Assembly: GCF_003054245.1 (NCBI RefSeq)
Contig: NZ_QBKR01000003.1
Span: forward strand, 169,305 to 233,304
Direction: 5' to 3'
DNA length: 64,000 bases
DNA from: Melghirimyces profundicolus
Lineage (GTDB): Bacteria > Bacillota > Bacilli > Thermoactinomycetales > DSM-45169
Shown: piece by piece, positions 24,025-32,262 of the stretch
Layout: the number at the start of each line of letters is the position of its first letter
How positions within the stretch are numbered: the first letter of the stretch is position 1
Translations under genes and position numbers: made by a program
The notes under the pieces: generated by a model
What the model was told of the DNA's origin: nothing
Databases searched by the model: none
The model's input: only the letters and a program-made list of their open reading frames with translations

Positions 24025-24762
24025 TTGAAGCTGGACCATTCCAAGGGGGCGCCTCCGCTCTATCATCAATTGAAGGAGATCCTGATCGGAAAAATCAAAA
24101 ACGGGGAATACAAGGCGGGTGAAAAGATCGAAACGGAGAAAGAACTGCAAGACCGGTACGGACTGAGCCGCATCACCGTGCGACAGGCACTTAACGAATT
24201 GGTGAACGAGGGCTATTTGCACCGGCAGCGGGGAAAAGGAACCGTCGTTCTGGGCAAAAGCCTGTTGGAAGAACACCTGGTTCAGGTGAAAAGCTTTACG
24301 GATGAAATGAAGGAAAGAGGCTACGAGCCGGGCACTTTGAGCCAGGAAGTCTCGGTTCTGCAGGCGGATGAGAAATTGGCGGACAAGCTGAAGACCGCTG
24401 CAGGAAGCAGGGTGTACAAGGTCACCCGGATTCGGACCGCCAACGGGATTCCCGTCGTTTTCTTCGAAACGTATCTTCCGGCTTCCCTGCCGCTCGACGA
24501 GAACGCGCTGAAAAACATGGACTCGCTCTACATGCTGTTTGCGGAGCGGCGGATACTGATTCACCATGTGAAGGAATGCTTTGAAGTCGCCTGGGCCGAC
24601 AGGAAACGGGCCAAAGGCCTGGATGTCGCCGAAAACTTTCCGTTGCTTCTGAGGACGCGGGAATCCTTTGATCCGAACGGGGAGGTGATCGAATACACCC
24701 GGGCGCATTATCATTCGAAGCTATACAAATTTCACCTGGAAATGAAGGGCCGGCAGAGTTGA
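24025..24762 (+). CDS. GntR/HutC-family transcriptional regulator
   Basis: A 245-residue repressor. The winged helix-turn-helix (about 10-75) contains KIETEKELQDRYGLSRITVRQALNELVNEGY and the wing RQRGKGTVV. The C-terminal UTRA ligand domain (about 95-240) binds a small molecule, in this class usually a phosphosugar. TTG 24025 is the start, 6 nt after the isomerase stop, with only a weak GGGGTG site. The 20-bp palindrome at 19564-19583 is its probable operator, giving autoregulation of the whole operon (inference). Confidence 0.88.
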   Translation: MKLDHSKGAPPLYHQLKEILIGKIKNGEYKAGEKIETEKELQDRYGLSRITVRQALNELVNEGYLHRQRGKGTVVLGKSLLEEHLVQVKSFTDEMKERGYEPGTLSQEVSVLQADEKLADKLKTAAGSRVYKVTRIRTANGIPVVFFETYLPASLPLDENALKNMDSLYMLFAERRILIHHVKECFEVAWADRKRAKGLDVAENFPLLLRTRESFDPNGEVIEYTRAHYHSKLYKFHLEMKGRQS

Positions 24763-24855
24763 GAAACCCAACCCGAATACAAAGCGGCTGGAACCATCGG
24801 TTCCGGCATCAATCAAATGAAACCGGTTTCAGACTGCATCAAGGAGGGGAACACC

Positions 24856-26271
24856 ATGAAAGCCCATAAAGGTTATGCCGTGATGATCGCGGCTGTCGCT
24901 TCATTAGGCGGTATCCTGTTCGGTTATGATACGGCAGTCATCGCAGGATCCATCGGATTTATCGAACAGCATTTCGGCCTGTCTCCGGCGTTGGTCGGCT
25001 GGGCCGTGTCGAGCGCCTTGCTCGGCTGTCTGATCGGAGCGATGACGGCAGGCAGGACGGCGGACGCCATCGGCCGCAAGAAGACCCTCATTATCTCGGC
25101 CGTTTTGTTTGCCGTATCGGCGGTTTTTTCCGCCATACCCCCAAATTTCGCAATATTCATCCTGGCCCGGATCGTCGGGGGGATCGGGATCGGCTTCGCT
25201 TCCATTGTCGTGCCGATGTACATTTCCGAAATTTCTCCGCCCAGCATCCGGGGTGTGCTGACCAGTTTTTATCAGGTGGCGATCACCTTGGGGATCCTGA
25301 TCATTTACATCGTCAACTACTATATTTCAACCCTGGGGGATGAGAGCTGGGGTGTCGATGTCGGATGGCGTTATATGCTCGGTTCGGAGGTTCTCCCGGC
25401 CCTGCTGTTTTTCCTTCTGCTGTGGGCGATTCCGGAAAGCCCGCGATGGTCGGCGCTGAAAGGGGACCGTTCCCGTTCGCTCGGGGTTCTCTCGAAAATA
25501 ACGGGTAGCCGCAAAGAAGCGGAGGGGCAGTTGGCCGAAATCGAGCAATCCATTCAGGAAGAACGCAAGGCGGAAGAGGGGAAATTGCTCGAGAAAGCCT
25601 GGAGGCCCGCGATTTTCGTGGGAATCGGACTGGCCATCCTGCAACAGGTCTCCGGCATCAACGTGATCATGTATTATGCCACGGAGATCCTGAACGATTT
25701 TCGGATCGGATCGGGTGAAAATGCCGGGTTTTTCCAAAGCATGTTGATCGGTGTGGTCAATTTCCTGTCGACTTTCATCGCGGTGATGACCATCGATAAA
25801 TTCGGAAGAAAATCGCTGCTGGTGGCCGGTTCGGTGGGGATGGCCGTCTTCATGACAACCGTCGGAGTCATGATCTACATGCAAGCGATCAATGTCGGCC
25901 TGTTGCTTTCGATCTTCGGGTACATTGTGTGCTTTGCCTTTTCCTGGGGACCGATCGCCTGGATTCTCATTTCCGAAATTTTCCCGAACCGGATCCGGGG
26001 CAAAGTGATGAGTCTGTGCATTTTCGTGCTTTGGCTCTCCAATATCGTCGTCTCCCAAACCTTCCCGATGCTGAATGAAAACACGTTCCTGCAGCAGCAG
26101 TTTAACGGAGCGTTTCCGTTTATCGTTTACGGCATCTTCTGCCTGCTCTGCATCCCCTTCGCCATGAAATTCGTGCCGGAAACGAAGCACAAAACGCTGG
26201 AAGAAATCGAACGCTTGTGGAGTAAAAGAGGCACCGATTGGACGGTGAAGACGACCGCGACGCGGAAATAA
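24856..26271 (+). CDS. MFS sugar porter
   Basis: A 471-residue, 12-helix proton-coupled sugar transporter of the sugar porter family. Signatures are GRTADAIGRKKTL after helix 2, PESPRW after helix 6, QQVSGINVIMYYATEI in helix 7 and the terminal PETKHKTLEEIE. ATG 24856 follows AGGAGGGG. It is last in the operon and should import the free hexose that the ROK kinase then phosphorylates. Confidence 0.92.
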   Translation: MKAHKGYAVMIAAVASLGGILFGYDTAVIAGSIGFIEQHFGLSPALVGWAVSSALLGCLIGAMTAGRTADAIGRKKTLIISAVLFAVSAVFSAIPPNFAIFILARIVGGIGIGFASIVVPMYISEISPPSIRGVLTSFYQVAITLGILIIYIVNYYISTLGDESWGVDVGWRYMLGSEVLPALLFFLLLWAIPESPRWSALKGDRSRSLGVLSKITGSRKEAEGQLAEIEQSIQEERKAEEGKLLEKAWRPAIFVGIGLAILQQVSGINVIMYYATEILNDFRIGSGENAGFFQSMLIGVVNFLSTFIAVMTIDKFGRKSLLVAGSVGMAVFMTTVGVMIYMQAINVGLLLSIFGYIVCFAFSWGPIAWILISEIFPNRIRGKVMSLCIFVLWLSNIVVSQTFPMLNENTFLQQQFNGAFPFIVYGIFCLLCIPFAMKFVPETKHKTLEEIERLWSKRGTDWTVKTTATRK

Positions 26272-26674
26272 CAGACGACAATCTCAAAAGGAGAAAGATG
26301 CCGGTCAGGGCGGTGATGGAGATGCCGATCCAAATTCCATGCCGTTTCCGGGACCGGATCGAAGAGCGGATCCGTCGGTTTGCAAAGGAGACAAACGAAG
26401 TGAATAAGGGAGGTCCAAATCAACAAAGAGCCGCACCCGGTAAAGGGCGCGGTTCATTTCTGTCGGAGCCGCAAATGCGGCCGAACACCCATTGTGGGGC
26501 ACTCTTCTTCCGGCTTTTCACGTCGTCCTGGCATGATTCATGGGTTTACCAACAACACCAGACAAGCGAAGGCTTCAGCATGGATTGGGGGTTCACGGCT
26601 GAACGTTGGCGGAGTGTTACCGTATGCACTCCACTTTCCCGCTCGGGGCGCGCCCCCCATCCCTGTGTGCTGTT
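26272..26674. other. Intergenic region without a recognisable gene
   Basis: Only a weak hairpin was seen (GCCGCACCC at 26430-26438 with GGGCGCGGT at 26445-26453, one mismatch), which may end the sugar operon. Short open frames here show no recognisable protein. Confidence 0.4.
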
Positions 26675-27619
26675 TTAATGATCCCTGATGGAGGGAAAGC
26701 GGGGAACCACTTCATCACCCAACTCTTCCATGACTTCGTCGACCGGACGTTGACCGTATTTCAAGTTGAAGATGACATGATTGACGCCGGCCATTTTCAA
26801 CCGCTTCAGAAACTCCACCAGAAGGTTGCGCCCGATCCGGAATCCCAGGTGAATGGGAGTGGGGGCTTGATCCGGGTCTTCGGTCAGATCCACATACAGG
26901 GACTGGGCAAAAGGCTTGAATTCTTTGGTCAACGAACGCCAATGTTTGATCAGCTCGCTTTGGAGTCTGATATTCCGCGGGTAATACATCCATCCGTCGC
27001 TGTTCTGAGCAATCCATTCGGGGGACTGGGAAGAATGGCCGGTGACCAGGACCGGAAGGTCCGACCCGTGCGGTTTGGGGAGCAAGTTTCCCTTTTCCAT
27101 ATGGACGTTGGATGCGTGAATATGGGGGAAGTTTTCCTTCCATGCTGTTTTCATCACCATGACCGACTCCTGAAATAAACGGCTCCGCTGGTCCGGATCG
27201 ACCGAAAACGCCGGAAATTCAATGGGACGGTCCCCGGTTGCCACCCCGAGAACGAGACGTTCCCCCGACAGCCGATCCGCGGAAGCGGCTGCTTTCGCCA
27301 CATGGAGCGGGTGACGCAGAGGCAGGATGATACTTCCGGTGCCCAGGGCGATTTTTTTTGTATGGGCAATCAAAAACCCGAGAAAAACCCAGGGGTCATA
27401 AATTTGCCCCACATCTCCGAAATGGGGATCGTGCAAAGGAACATCCCTTACGAAAACCGATGCAAAATCCAGCTCCTCCGCCTTTTTCACCCGTTTGATC
27501 TGCTGTTCCACATTCATTTCGGGAATACTGCCCTGATACGATTCCAATGGGAAGAATAAGCCGAGGGTCAGGTTATTTTCCTTGAACATCCTCCTGTACC
27601 CCTTGTGATCATGCCACAT
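26675..27619 (-). CDS. LLM-class flavin-dependent oxidoreductase
   Basis: A 314-residue bacterial-luciferase-like flavoprotein: LTLGLFFPLESY at the start, then AHTKKIALGTGSIILPLRHPLHVAKAAASADRLSGERLVLGVATG, which is the family core. Members use F420 or reduced FMN to oxidise varied substrates. ATG 27619 is chosen because AAGGAGT lies 5 nt upstream; the frame is open further but without a ribosome site. It is a single-gene unit downstream of the M14 gene's terminator and is not linked to a clear pathway. Confidence 0.85.
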   Translation of the reverse strand: MWHDHKGYRRMFKENNLTLGLFFPLESYQGSIPEMNVEQQIKRVKKAEELDFASVFVRDVPLHDPHFGDVGQIYDPWVFLGFLIAHTKKIALGTGSIILPLRHPLHVAKAAASADRLSGERLVLGVATGDRPIEFPAFSVDPDQRSRLFQESVMVMKTAWKENFPHIHASNVHMEKGNLLPKPHGSDLPVLVTGHSSQSPEWIAQNSDGWMYYPRNIRLQSELIKHWRSLTKEFKPFAQSLYVDLTEDPDQAPTPIHLGFRIGRNLLVEFLKRLKMAGVNHVIFNLKYGQRPVDEVMEELGDEVVPRFPSIRDH

Positions 27620-27758
27620 CGTTGACTCCTTCATGAAACAAGGTTTCCGGTAAACATTAGTCTCTCCAGGACGGTTTACAGTCATGAATGTGCAGAAGAT
27701 GATTGGCCCGGATGATCCGCTGCTGTGAACCGGGGTCCGGGGAACAATGGGAGCGGCA

Positions 27759-27796
27759 ACACACCCCGACCGGATCCCCCCCGGCCGGGGTGTGTT
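27759..27796 (-). terminator. Terminator of the M14 peptidase gene
   Basis: AACACACCCCGACCGG (27759-27774) pairs with CCGGCCGGGGTGTGTT (27781-27796) with one mismatch. It lies 85 bp after the peptidase stop on the minus strand. Confidence 0.65.
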
Positions 27797-27880
27797 CATG
27801 AAATGATGGACTGTTCTGTCAAACGTTCTTTCCCGGTGGATTTTTTTCATCGGACGGGTGACATTGGGCTGAGAGGATCC

Positions 27881-30265
27881 TTACCGGACTTTAAATTGGG
27901 CTTTTCGGTAGTGATCCTTATCACCGTGGGGATCGTAGTTCCCCTCGATATTTCCCGCCGCATCGACGGAGAACCATTTCAAAGTGGTGGTCTCTTCAAT
28001 CCGAATCGCTTCCGGACCTTCCCTCAGACCGCCGGCCCGGTATTGGTCGGATTCAAAAGTCGGACGGCTTCCGTCAGTCGTATAAAAGATGGTGGCCGGT
28101 TCGCTGGTCTCAAATTGGACCTCCACCGGTTCGCCGTAGCTGCCGGGACGGGGAACCGTTTTGGAACGGGGGGCTTTGCGGTCTTTTCCGTAGTCGTACG
28201 CGACACGGAAAAGTTCGATCAGCCCGTTGGAAAACTCCATCGCTTCCTCGTGCCCTTCCTCGAAGGGGGGCTGGAATCCGACAGACTCCCACTCCCGGGT
28301 TTCCGGATTCCACCGATCGGCCCCCACCTCGAAGTTCCATGCGAAAATCCCCTTTTCATACCACAGGTGGTCGGCGGAGTTCCCCGCCGCAGAGTAAAGC
28401 ACATCCGCCACCGGTCCGGTGCGGCCGGGGAGGATGACCGTGCCCCGGTGTTCCTTGATCGCAGAAAGGATCCGTTCCGAAGATCCCCAGAAGAAAGCTT
28501 CCTCTCCCAGGGACGGCCGGGGCAACGGTTCCCGCCCCTCCGCCTTGTAAGCTCCCGGAGACCACATGAAGTATCCGCCGTAACTGTGGACGTTCATGGC
28601 AAACTTGATGTTGTCGAAGCGGTCGGCCAGGTGGATCACGTTCCGGCTCTCTTCTTCGGACAGCTCCCCTTTCCCGGCGAAGACGGCGCTCAGGCAGTTG
28701 GTGGATGCCCCCGTAAATCCGTCAAAGAGGGAGCCCACACCATAGTTCCGGTTGACGTCGGTTCCCCAGGCGTGCCGGTGGCCGGGATCGGAATGAGCAT
28801 CATCACAACGGTTTCGCAGGTTCTTCCGCTGCCAGTTGTAATCGTAAAAACTGTAGTGGGCCCCGTCGGGGTTCACCGAGGGGATGATGAAGATGTCCAG
28901 ATTGTTCACCAGCTTGCGGGTTTCCGGATCGTGGGCGTAGTTGCGGAGGAGACGCTCCGCGGTCTCCACGGTGACCAGAGGGGTCACCCACTCCCGGGCA
29001 TGTTCCTGGGCGTAGGCCAACACCCCGGTGCGGGAACCGTCCCGGTGTTTCCCGATCCGGAGAGCCCGGACCCGGAAGGGGTCGCGGGAGACCTCATCCG
29101 GGGCGGACAGGTGGTTGTCTAGGCGGACCGGCCCCTGGGGCTCGACGATCCCCTCCCCGGCACTTCCCCGGTAGGTATGGGCGGAGATCAGTTGGGACGC
29201 CTCCCGGTTCAACGCCTCCGCCAGCCGGGTAGCCGTCGTGGTGACTGCACCCGATCCGTCGGTGGCCAGAGTGACCCGGATCCCCTGATCCCGGGCTTCC
29301 ACGGTCAAGGGCTGGTCCGGCCTGCCGGGATCCTTCAACTCCACGGTCAGATCGTTCCCCCCTTCATGCCCCCAGGCCCGGGAGGTCACCACCACCGAGC
29401 GGTCGGCTTCGTTCCCGAGAACAGCCTGGGATTTGCGGCGGTAGCCCTGCGTCTTATTCGGAAGTTCCACGATCTCCGCCAGTTCCGGGAATTCCTCCGC
29501 CAGCTGTTCCATGCGTTCGTATACTTCGGTGGGCGTCATGTAGTGGCTGATGAAATCCTTGACATAGTGGGGCTTTTCCGGTTTGGGTTTCTCACCCAGC
29601 CACTCCTTCACCGCGTCTTCGGCTTCCCCGCCGCGGTTGCTGGTCACTTTCACCCGGTCCGGCCGCTCCTCCACGGGAACGAGCATCCGGTGGTAGAGGT
29701 AGACCCCGGCATCTTCGAACCGTTGGAGGGCGGCGCTAGCCCCGTCATCCCAATGCGCGGTCAGACTGACATCCGGAGCGGTTCCGTCGCTGGTTTTGGC
29801 CTCCACCGACAAAAACTGTCCGGTATCGTTCTGGAAATAATCAGCCCGGAGGATTTTGACCGTATCCGTTGCCTGGGCGGTGACCGTGTTTTCCCTATTG
29901 ACCACCCGGTCCCGTTCTTCGACCCGCTGTTCCCAATCCTCACGGCTGAACAGGGTCTCCTTCACCTTCACCCCGTCCCGATCGGCCAATTCCTTCCGTT
30001 GGGTGGGGGTCAACACGGCATCCACTTCCACCCCTTGCGGGGTTTCTTTCAGATATTCCGCCAAATCCACCCCTGACTCCGCCAGCCGGTTCACGGAGGC
30101 CCGGTCGGGTAGGACCAGCCGGACCAACGACGCCTCTTCCGCTTCCCCTAACGCCGGAGTCGATTCCGTCGCTTCCGTTTGGATCGCCGGTACAAGCAAC
30201 CCACATAACAGAACCAGAAACAGACTGATCGACAACCCGCGTTGGATCGCCCTTCTATTCCGCAT
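27881..30265 (-). CDS. Secreted M14 (zinc carboxypeptidase) family protein
   Basis: A 794-residue secreted enzyme. Signal peptide about 1-32, then a long N-terminal region, then the M14 catalytic domain (from about 240). The zinc motif is split by an insertion: VVTSRAWGHEGGND early, then AQEHAREW (H-x-x-E) and NVHSYGGYFMW with the distal His, plus the catalytic Glu in NFEVGADRW. The C-terminal 90 residues form a chitobiase-type Fn3-like domain (EPATIFYTTDGSRPT). ATG 30265 follows GGGAGGTG; TTG 30268 is possible. It probably removes C-terminal residues from extracellular peptides. Confidence 0.88.
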   Translation of the reverse strand: MRNRRAIQRGLSISLFLVLLCGLLVPAIQTEATESTPALGEAEEASLVRLVLPDRASVNRLAESGVDLAEYLKETPQGVEVDAVLTPTQRKELADRDGVKVKETLFSREDWEQRVEERDRVVNRENTVTAQATDTVKILRADYFQNDTGQFLSVEAKTSDGTAPDVSLTAHWDDGASAALQRFEDAGVYLYHRMLVPVEERPDRVKVTSNRGGEAEDAVKEWLGEKPKPEKPHYVKDFISHYMTPTEVYERMEQLAEEFPELAEIVELPNKTQGYRRKSQAVLGNEADRSVVVTSRAWGHEGGNDLTVELKDPGRPDQPLTVEARDQGIRVTLATDGSGAVTTTATRLAEALNREASQLISAHTYRGSAGEGIVEPQGPVRLDNHLSAPDEVSRDPFRVRALRIGKHRDGSRTGVLAYAQEHAREWVTPLVTVETAERLLRNYAHDPETRKLVNNLDIFIIPSVNPDGAHYSFYDYNWQRKNLRNRCDDAHSDPGHRHAWGTDVNRNYGVGSLFDGFTGASTNCLSAVFAGKGELSEEESRNVIHLADRFDNIKFAMNVHSYGGYFMWSPGAYKAEGREPLPRPSLGEEAFFWGSSERILSAIKEHRGTVILPGRTGPVADVLYSAAGNSADHLWYEKGIFAWNFEVGADRWNPETREWESVGFQPPFEEGHEEAMEFSNGLIELFRVAYDYGKDRKAPRSKTVPRPGSYGEPVEVQFETSEPATIFYTTDGSRPTFESDQYRAGGLREGPEAIRIEETTTLKWFSVDAAGNIEGNYDPHGDKDHYRKAQFKVR

Positions 30266-30488
30266 CAATCACACCTCCCAAAAATTATGGGTCTCTAAAC
30301 TTTCGCCGGAGACAGCGGTTTTCCTCTCTATCAGTTAGAATAAAATCAATATTTAAAAAAGTTTGGGTGATGGGAGGTGGTGGATGCCTTTTAAACGGAC
30401 TTACTCTTCCTTGGATGGCTGGGTAACAGCAAAATTTAAAAAGTTTTAAGATGGATTCCCTCGGCACAATCGAGATGGAGTATAAGAG

Positions 30489-30913
30489 TTACTTCCGGAC
30501 CACACGATGATTCTTGAAAAAGGCGGATAAGTCTTTGCCGCTTTCCTTCTCCAAAGTCACGATCAGATCCCCGGTGGTGGCCACGCCAAACTGGTATTCT
30601 TCCACATCGGCTTTCATCACCGGTTGAAGTGTAGATCCTGAAGGGTTTCTCCGGTGTTATTGCGAAAACGCACCGAAAGGGTTCCCTCGATCCGATGTTT
30701 TTGGGGGGCATAGGTGGCTTGGATATCATAGACCGCCCCGGCGGGACCGTGGGTCTCCGGTTGGTGGATCTCCGCCAGTTTCGGCGGTTCCTTCTTTTTT
30801 GCCGCCGGTTTGGAGTCCGTTGCCGGCTCCATGGCGGTCTTGGGGTCGTCACTGCATGCTGCAACGAAGTACAATAGGGGAAGAATGCCAAGAAGGAATA
30901 ACGTTTTTTTCAC
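30489..30913 (-). pseudogene. M1-type peptidase lipoprotein with its middle deleted
   Basis: The 5' part (GTG 30913, GGAGG 8 nt upstream) encodes a lipoprotein signal with VAAC (Cys20) and then the typical M1 N-domain start YAPQKHRIEGTLSVRFRNNTGETLQDLHFN. It stops at once, and in the next frame the sequence reads EEYQFGVATTGDLIVTLEKESGKDLSAFF, the characteristic C-terminus of M1 peptidases. The zinc motif HEXXH and several hundred residues are missing. The join is at about 30613-30622 with a frame change, so no active enzyme is made. The 220 bp between it and the M14 gene holds nothing recognisable. Confidence 0.75.
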
Positions 30914-31131
30914 TCAACCATCCTCCAATAAACAGCAGAATAAAAATGTTTTCGTCCCGCTCTTACCATTTCCTTTTTAATAAGTAAATTTTCATTGATA
31001 CGGGAGGAATTTTTCCTTCATTGGCGAAATGGATGATAGGAAAGATGAAGGCTTTTACATATCAACGGCATGGTTTTTATTGGTGAACTTTGCCGGTTCT
31101 TTGTTAGGGAAAGGAGACAACGGAGAACGAC

Positions 31132-32262
31132 ATGGCTTCTTCATTTACATTCGTTCATACCGCCGATTTGCACTTGGATTTGCCGGTGAAAGGTTGGAAA
31201 GAGCCGGAAAAATTGATGGAACGGCGGAGGGATTACCGTTCCACCTTCCGGCGGATCGTCGATCTGGCCAGGGACCGGAAAGCGGCTTTTTTGTTGATCG
31301 CGGGTGATTTCCTGGAGCACGGGTATGTCGACCGTTCCACCCTCGACTTCGTCATGGATCAGCTGAACCGAATTCCCGGGACGGGAGTCTGGGTGGCGCC
31401 GGGAAACCACGATCCCTACCGGGCTGATTCCGTATACCGGACGGTCAAGTGGCCGGATCATGTCCATTTCTTTTCGGAACAATGGGAAGACCACTACTTT
31501 GCCGAATATGACCTGCGGTTGTACGGAAAGGGCTTCGCCGATTCCTGGGAACGGGATCCGAGCCTGCCCGAAGTCCGGGGAGACGGGGAACGGCGGCTGA
31601 TGGCGGTTCACGGCACCTTGATGGACCAACTGGAGCCGGATGACTATTTCCCCATCGGGGTGGAGGAGCTCGCCGCTATGGAGATGGATTACGTGGCCCT
31701 GGGGCACATCCACCGGGCTTCCACCCGTCGTCTGGGCAATGGCCGGAACACCTTGGTCCGTTATCCCGGCTCACCCGAAGCCCTGAACTGGAAGGAGACG
31801 GGGGAGCGGACGGTCAGCCTTGTCACCGTGGATGAAGACGGATTCCGCCTGGAGTCGGTCCCGATTCACAGCCGCCTGTATGAAATCGAGGAGATCGAGG
31901 TGGAGGGCTGTGAAACGAACGGACAAGTGGCGGCCCGGATCGCCGGTCGGATCCGGGAAGAGGATCGGAAGGATTGCCGGCGTTTCGTGCTGACGGGGAC
32001 CCGTTCTCCCGAGTCGGAGTTTTCCCCGTCCGAAATCACGGACCAACTGAAAGCGGAAGGCTTTTTTTATGTGGAGTGTGTCGACCGGACGGTTCCGGGA
32101 TTCGATCTGGACCAGCTCCGTGCCGCCGATGGGGTGGTGGGGGCCTTTGTGCGCCGGATGGAAGCGAAAATCGAGTCGGCTCCCCGCGATGAGAAAGATC
32201 TGCTGGAAGAAGCCTTTCACAAGGGACTGACACTCCTGATGGCGGAGGTGGGACAGGGATGA
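31132..32262 (+). CDS. yhaO: SbcD-family DNA repair exonuclease (YhaO-like)
   Basis: A 376-residue metallophosphoesterase. Phosphoesterase motifs are visible in order: HTADLHLD, AGDFLEHG, PGNHDPY, VHGT and GHIHRAS. The C-terminal region is the capping and partner-binding part. It resembles Bacillus YhaO, an Mre11/SbcD relative. ATG 31132 has AAAGGAGACAACGGAG upstream. Its stop overlaps the next gene's start by 4 nt, so it is co-translated with the SMC-like partner, an SbcCD-type nuclease-ATPase pair. Confidence 0.88.
   Translation: MASSFTFVHTADLHLDLPVKGWKEPEKLMERRRDYRSTFRRIVDLARDRKAAFLLIAGDFLEHGYVDRSTLDFVMDQLNRIPGTGVWVAPGNHDPYRADSVYRTVKWPDHVHFFSEQWEDHYFAEYDLRLYGKGFADSWERDPSLPEVRGDGERRLMAVHGTLMDQLEPDDYFPIGVEELAAMEMDYVALGHIHRASTRRLGNGRNTLVRYPGSPEALNWKETGERTVSLVTVDEDGFRLESVPIHSRLYEIEEIEVEGCETNGQVAARIAGRIREEDRKDCRRFVLTGTRSPESEFSPSEITDQLKAEGFFYVECVDRTVPGFDLDQLRAADGVVGAFVRRMEAKIESAPRDEKDLLEEAFHKGLTLLMAEVGQG

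Noticed and set aside
27725..30076. Two long plus-strand frames opposite the M14 peptidase
   Set aside because: They mirror the high-GC peptidase codons; no motif or ribosome site is present, and the peptidase is well supported.
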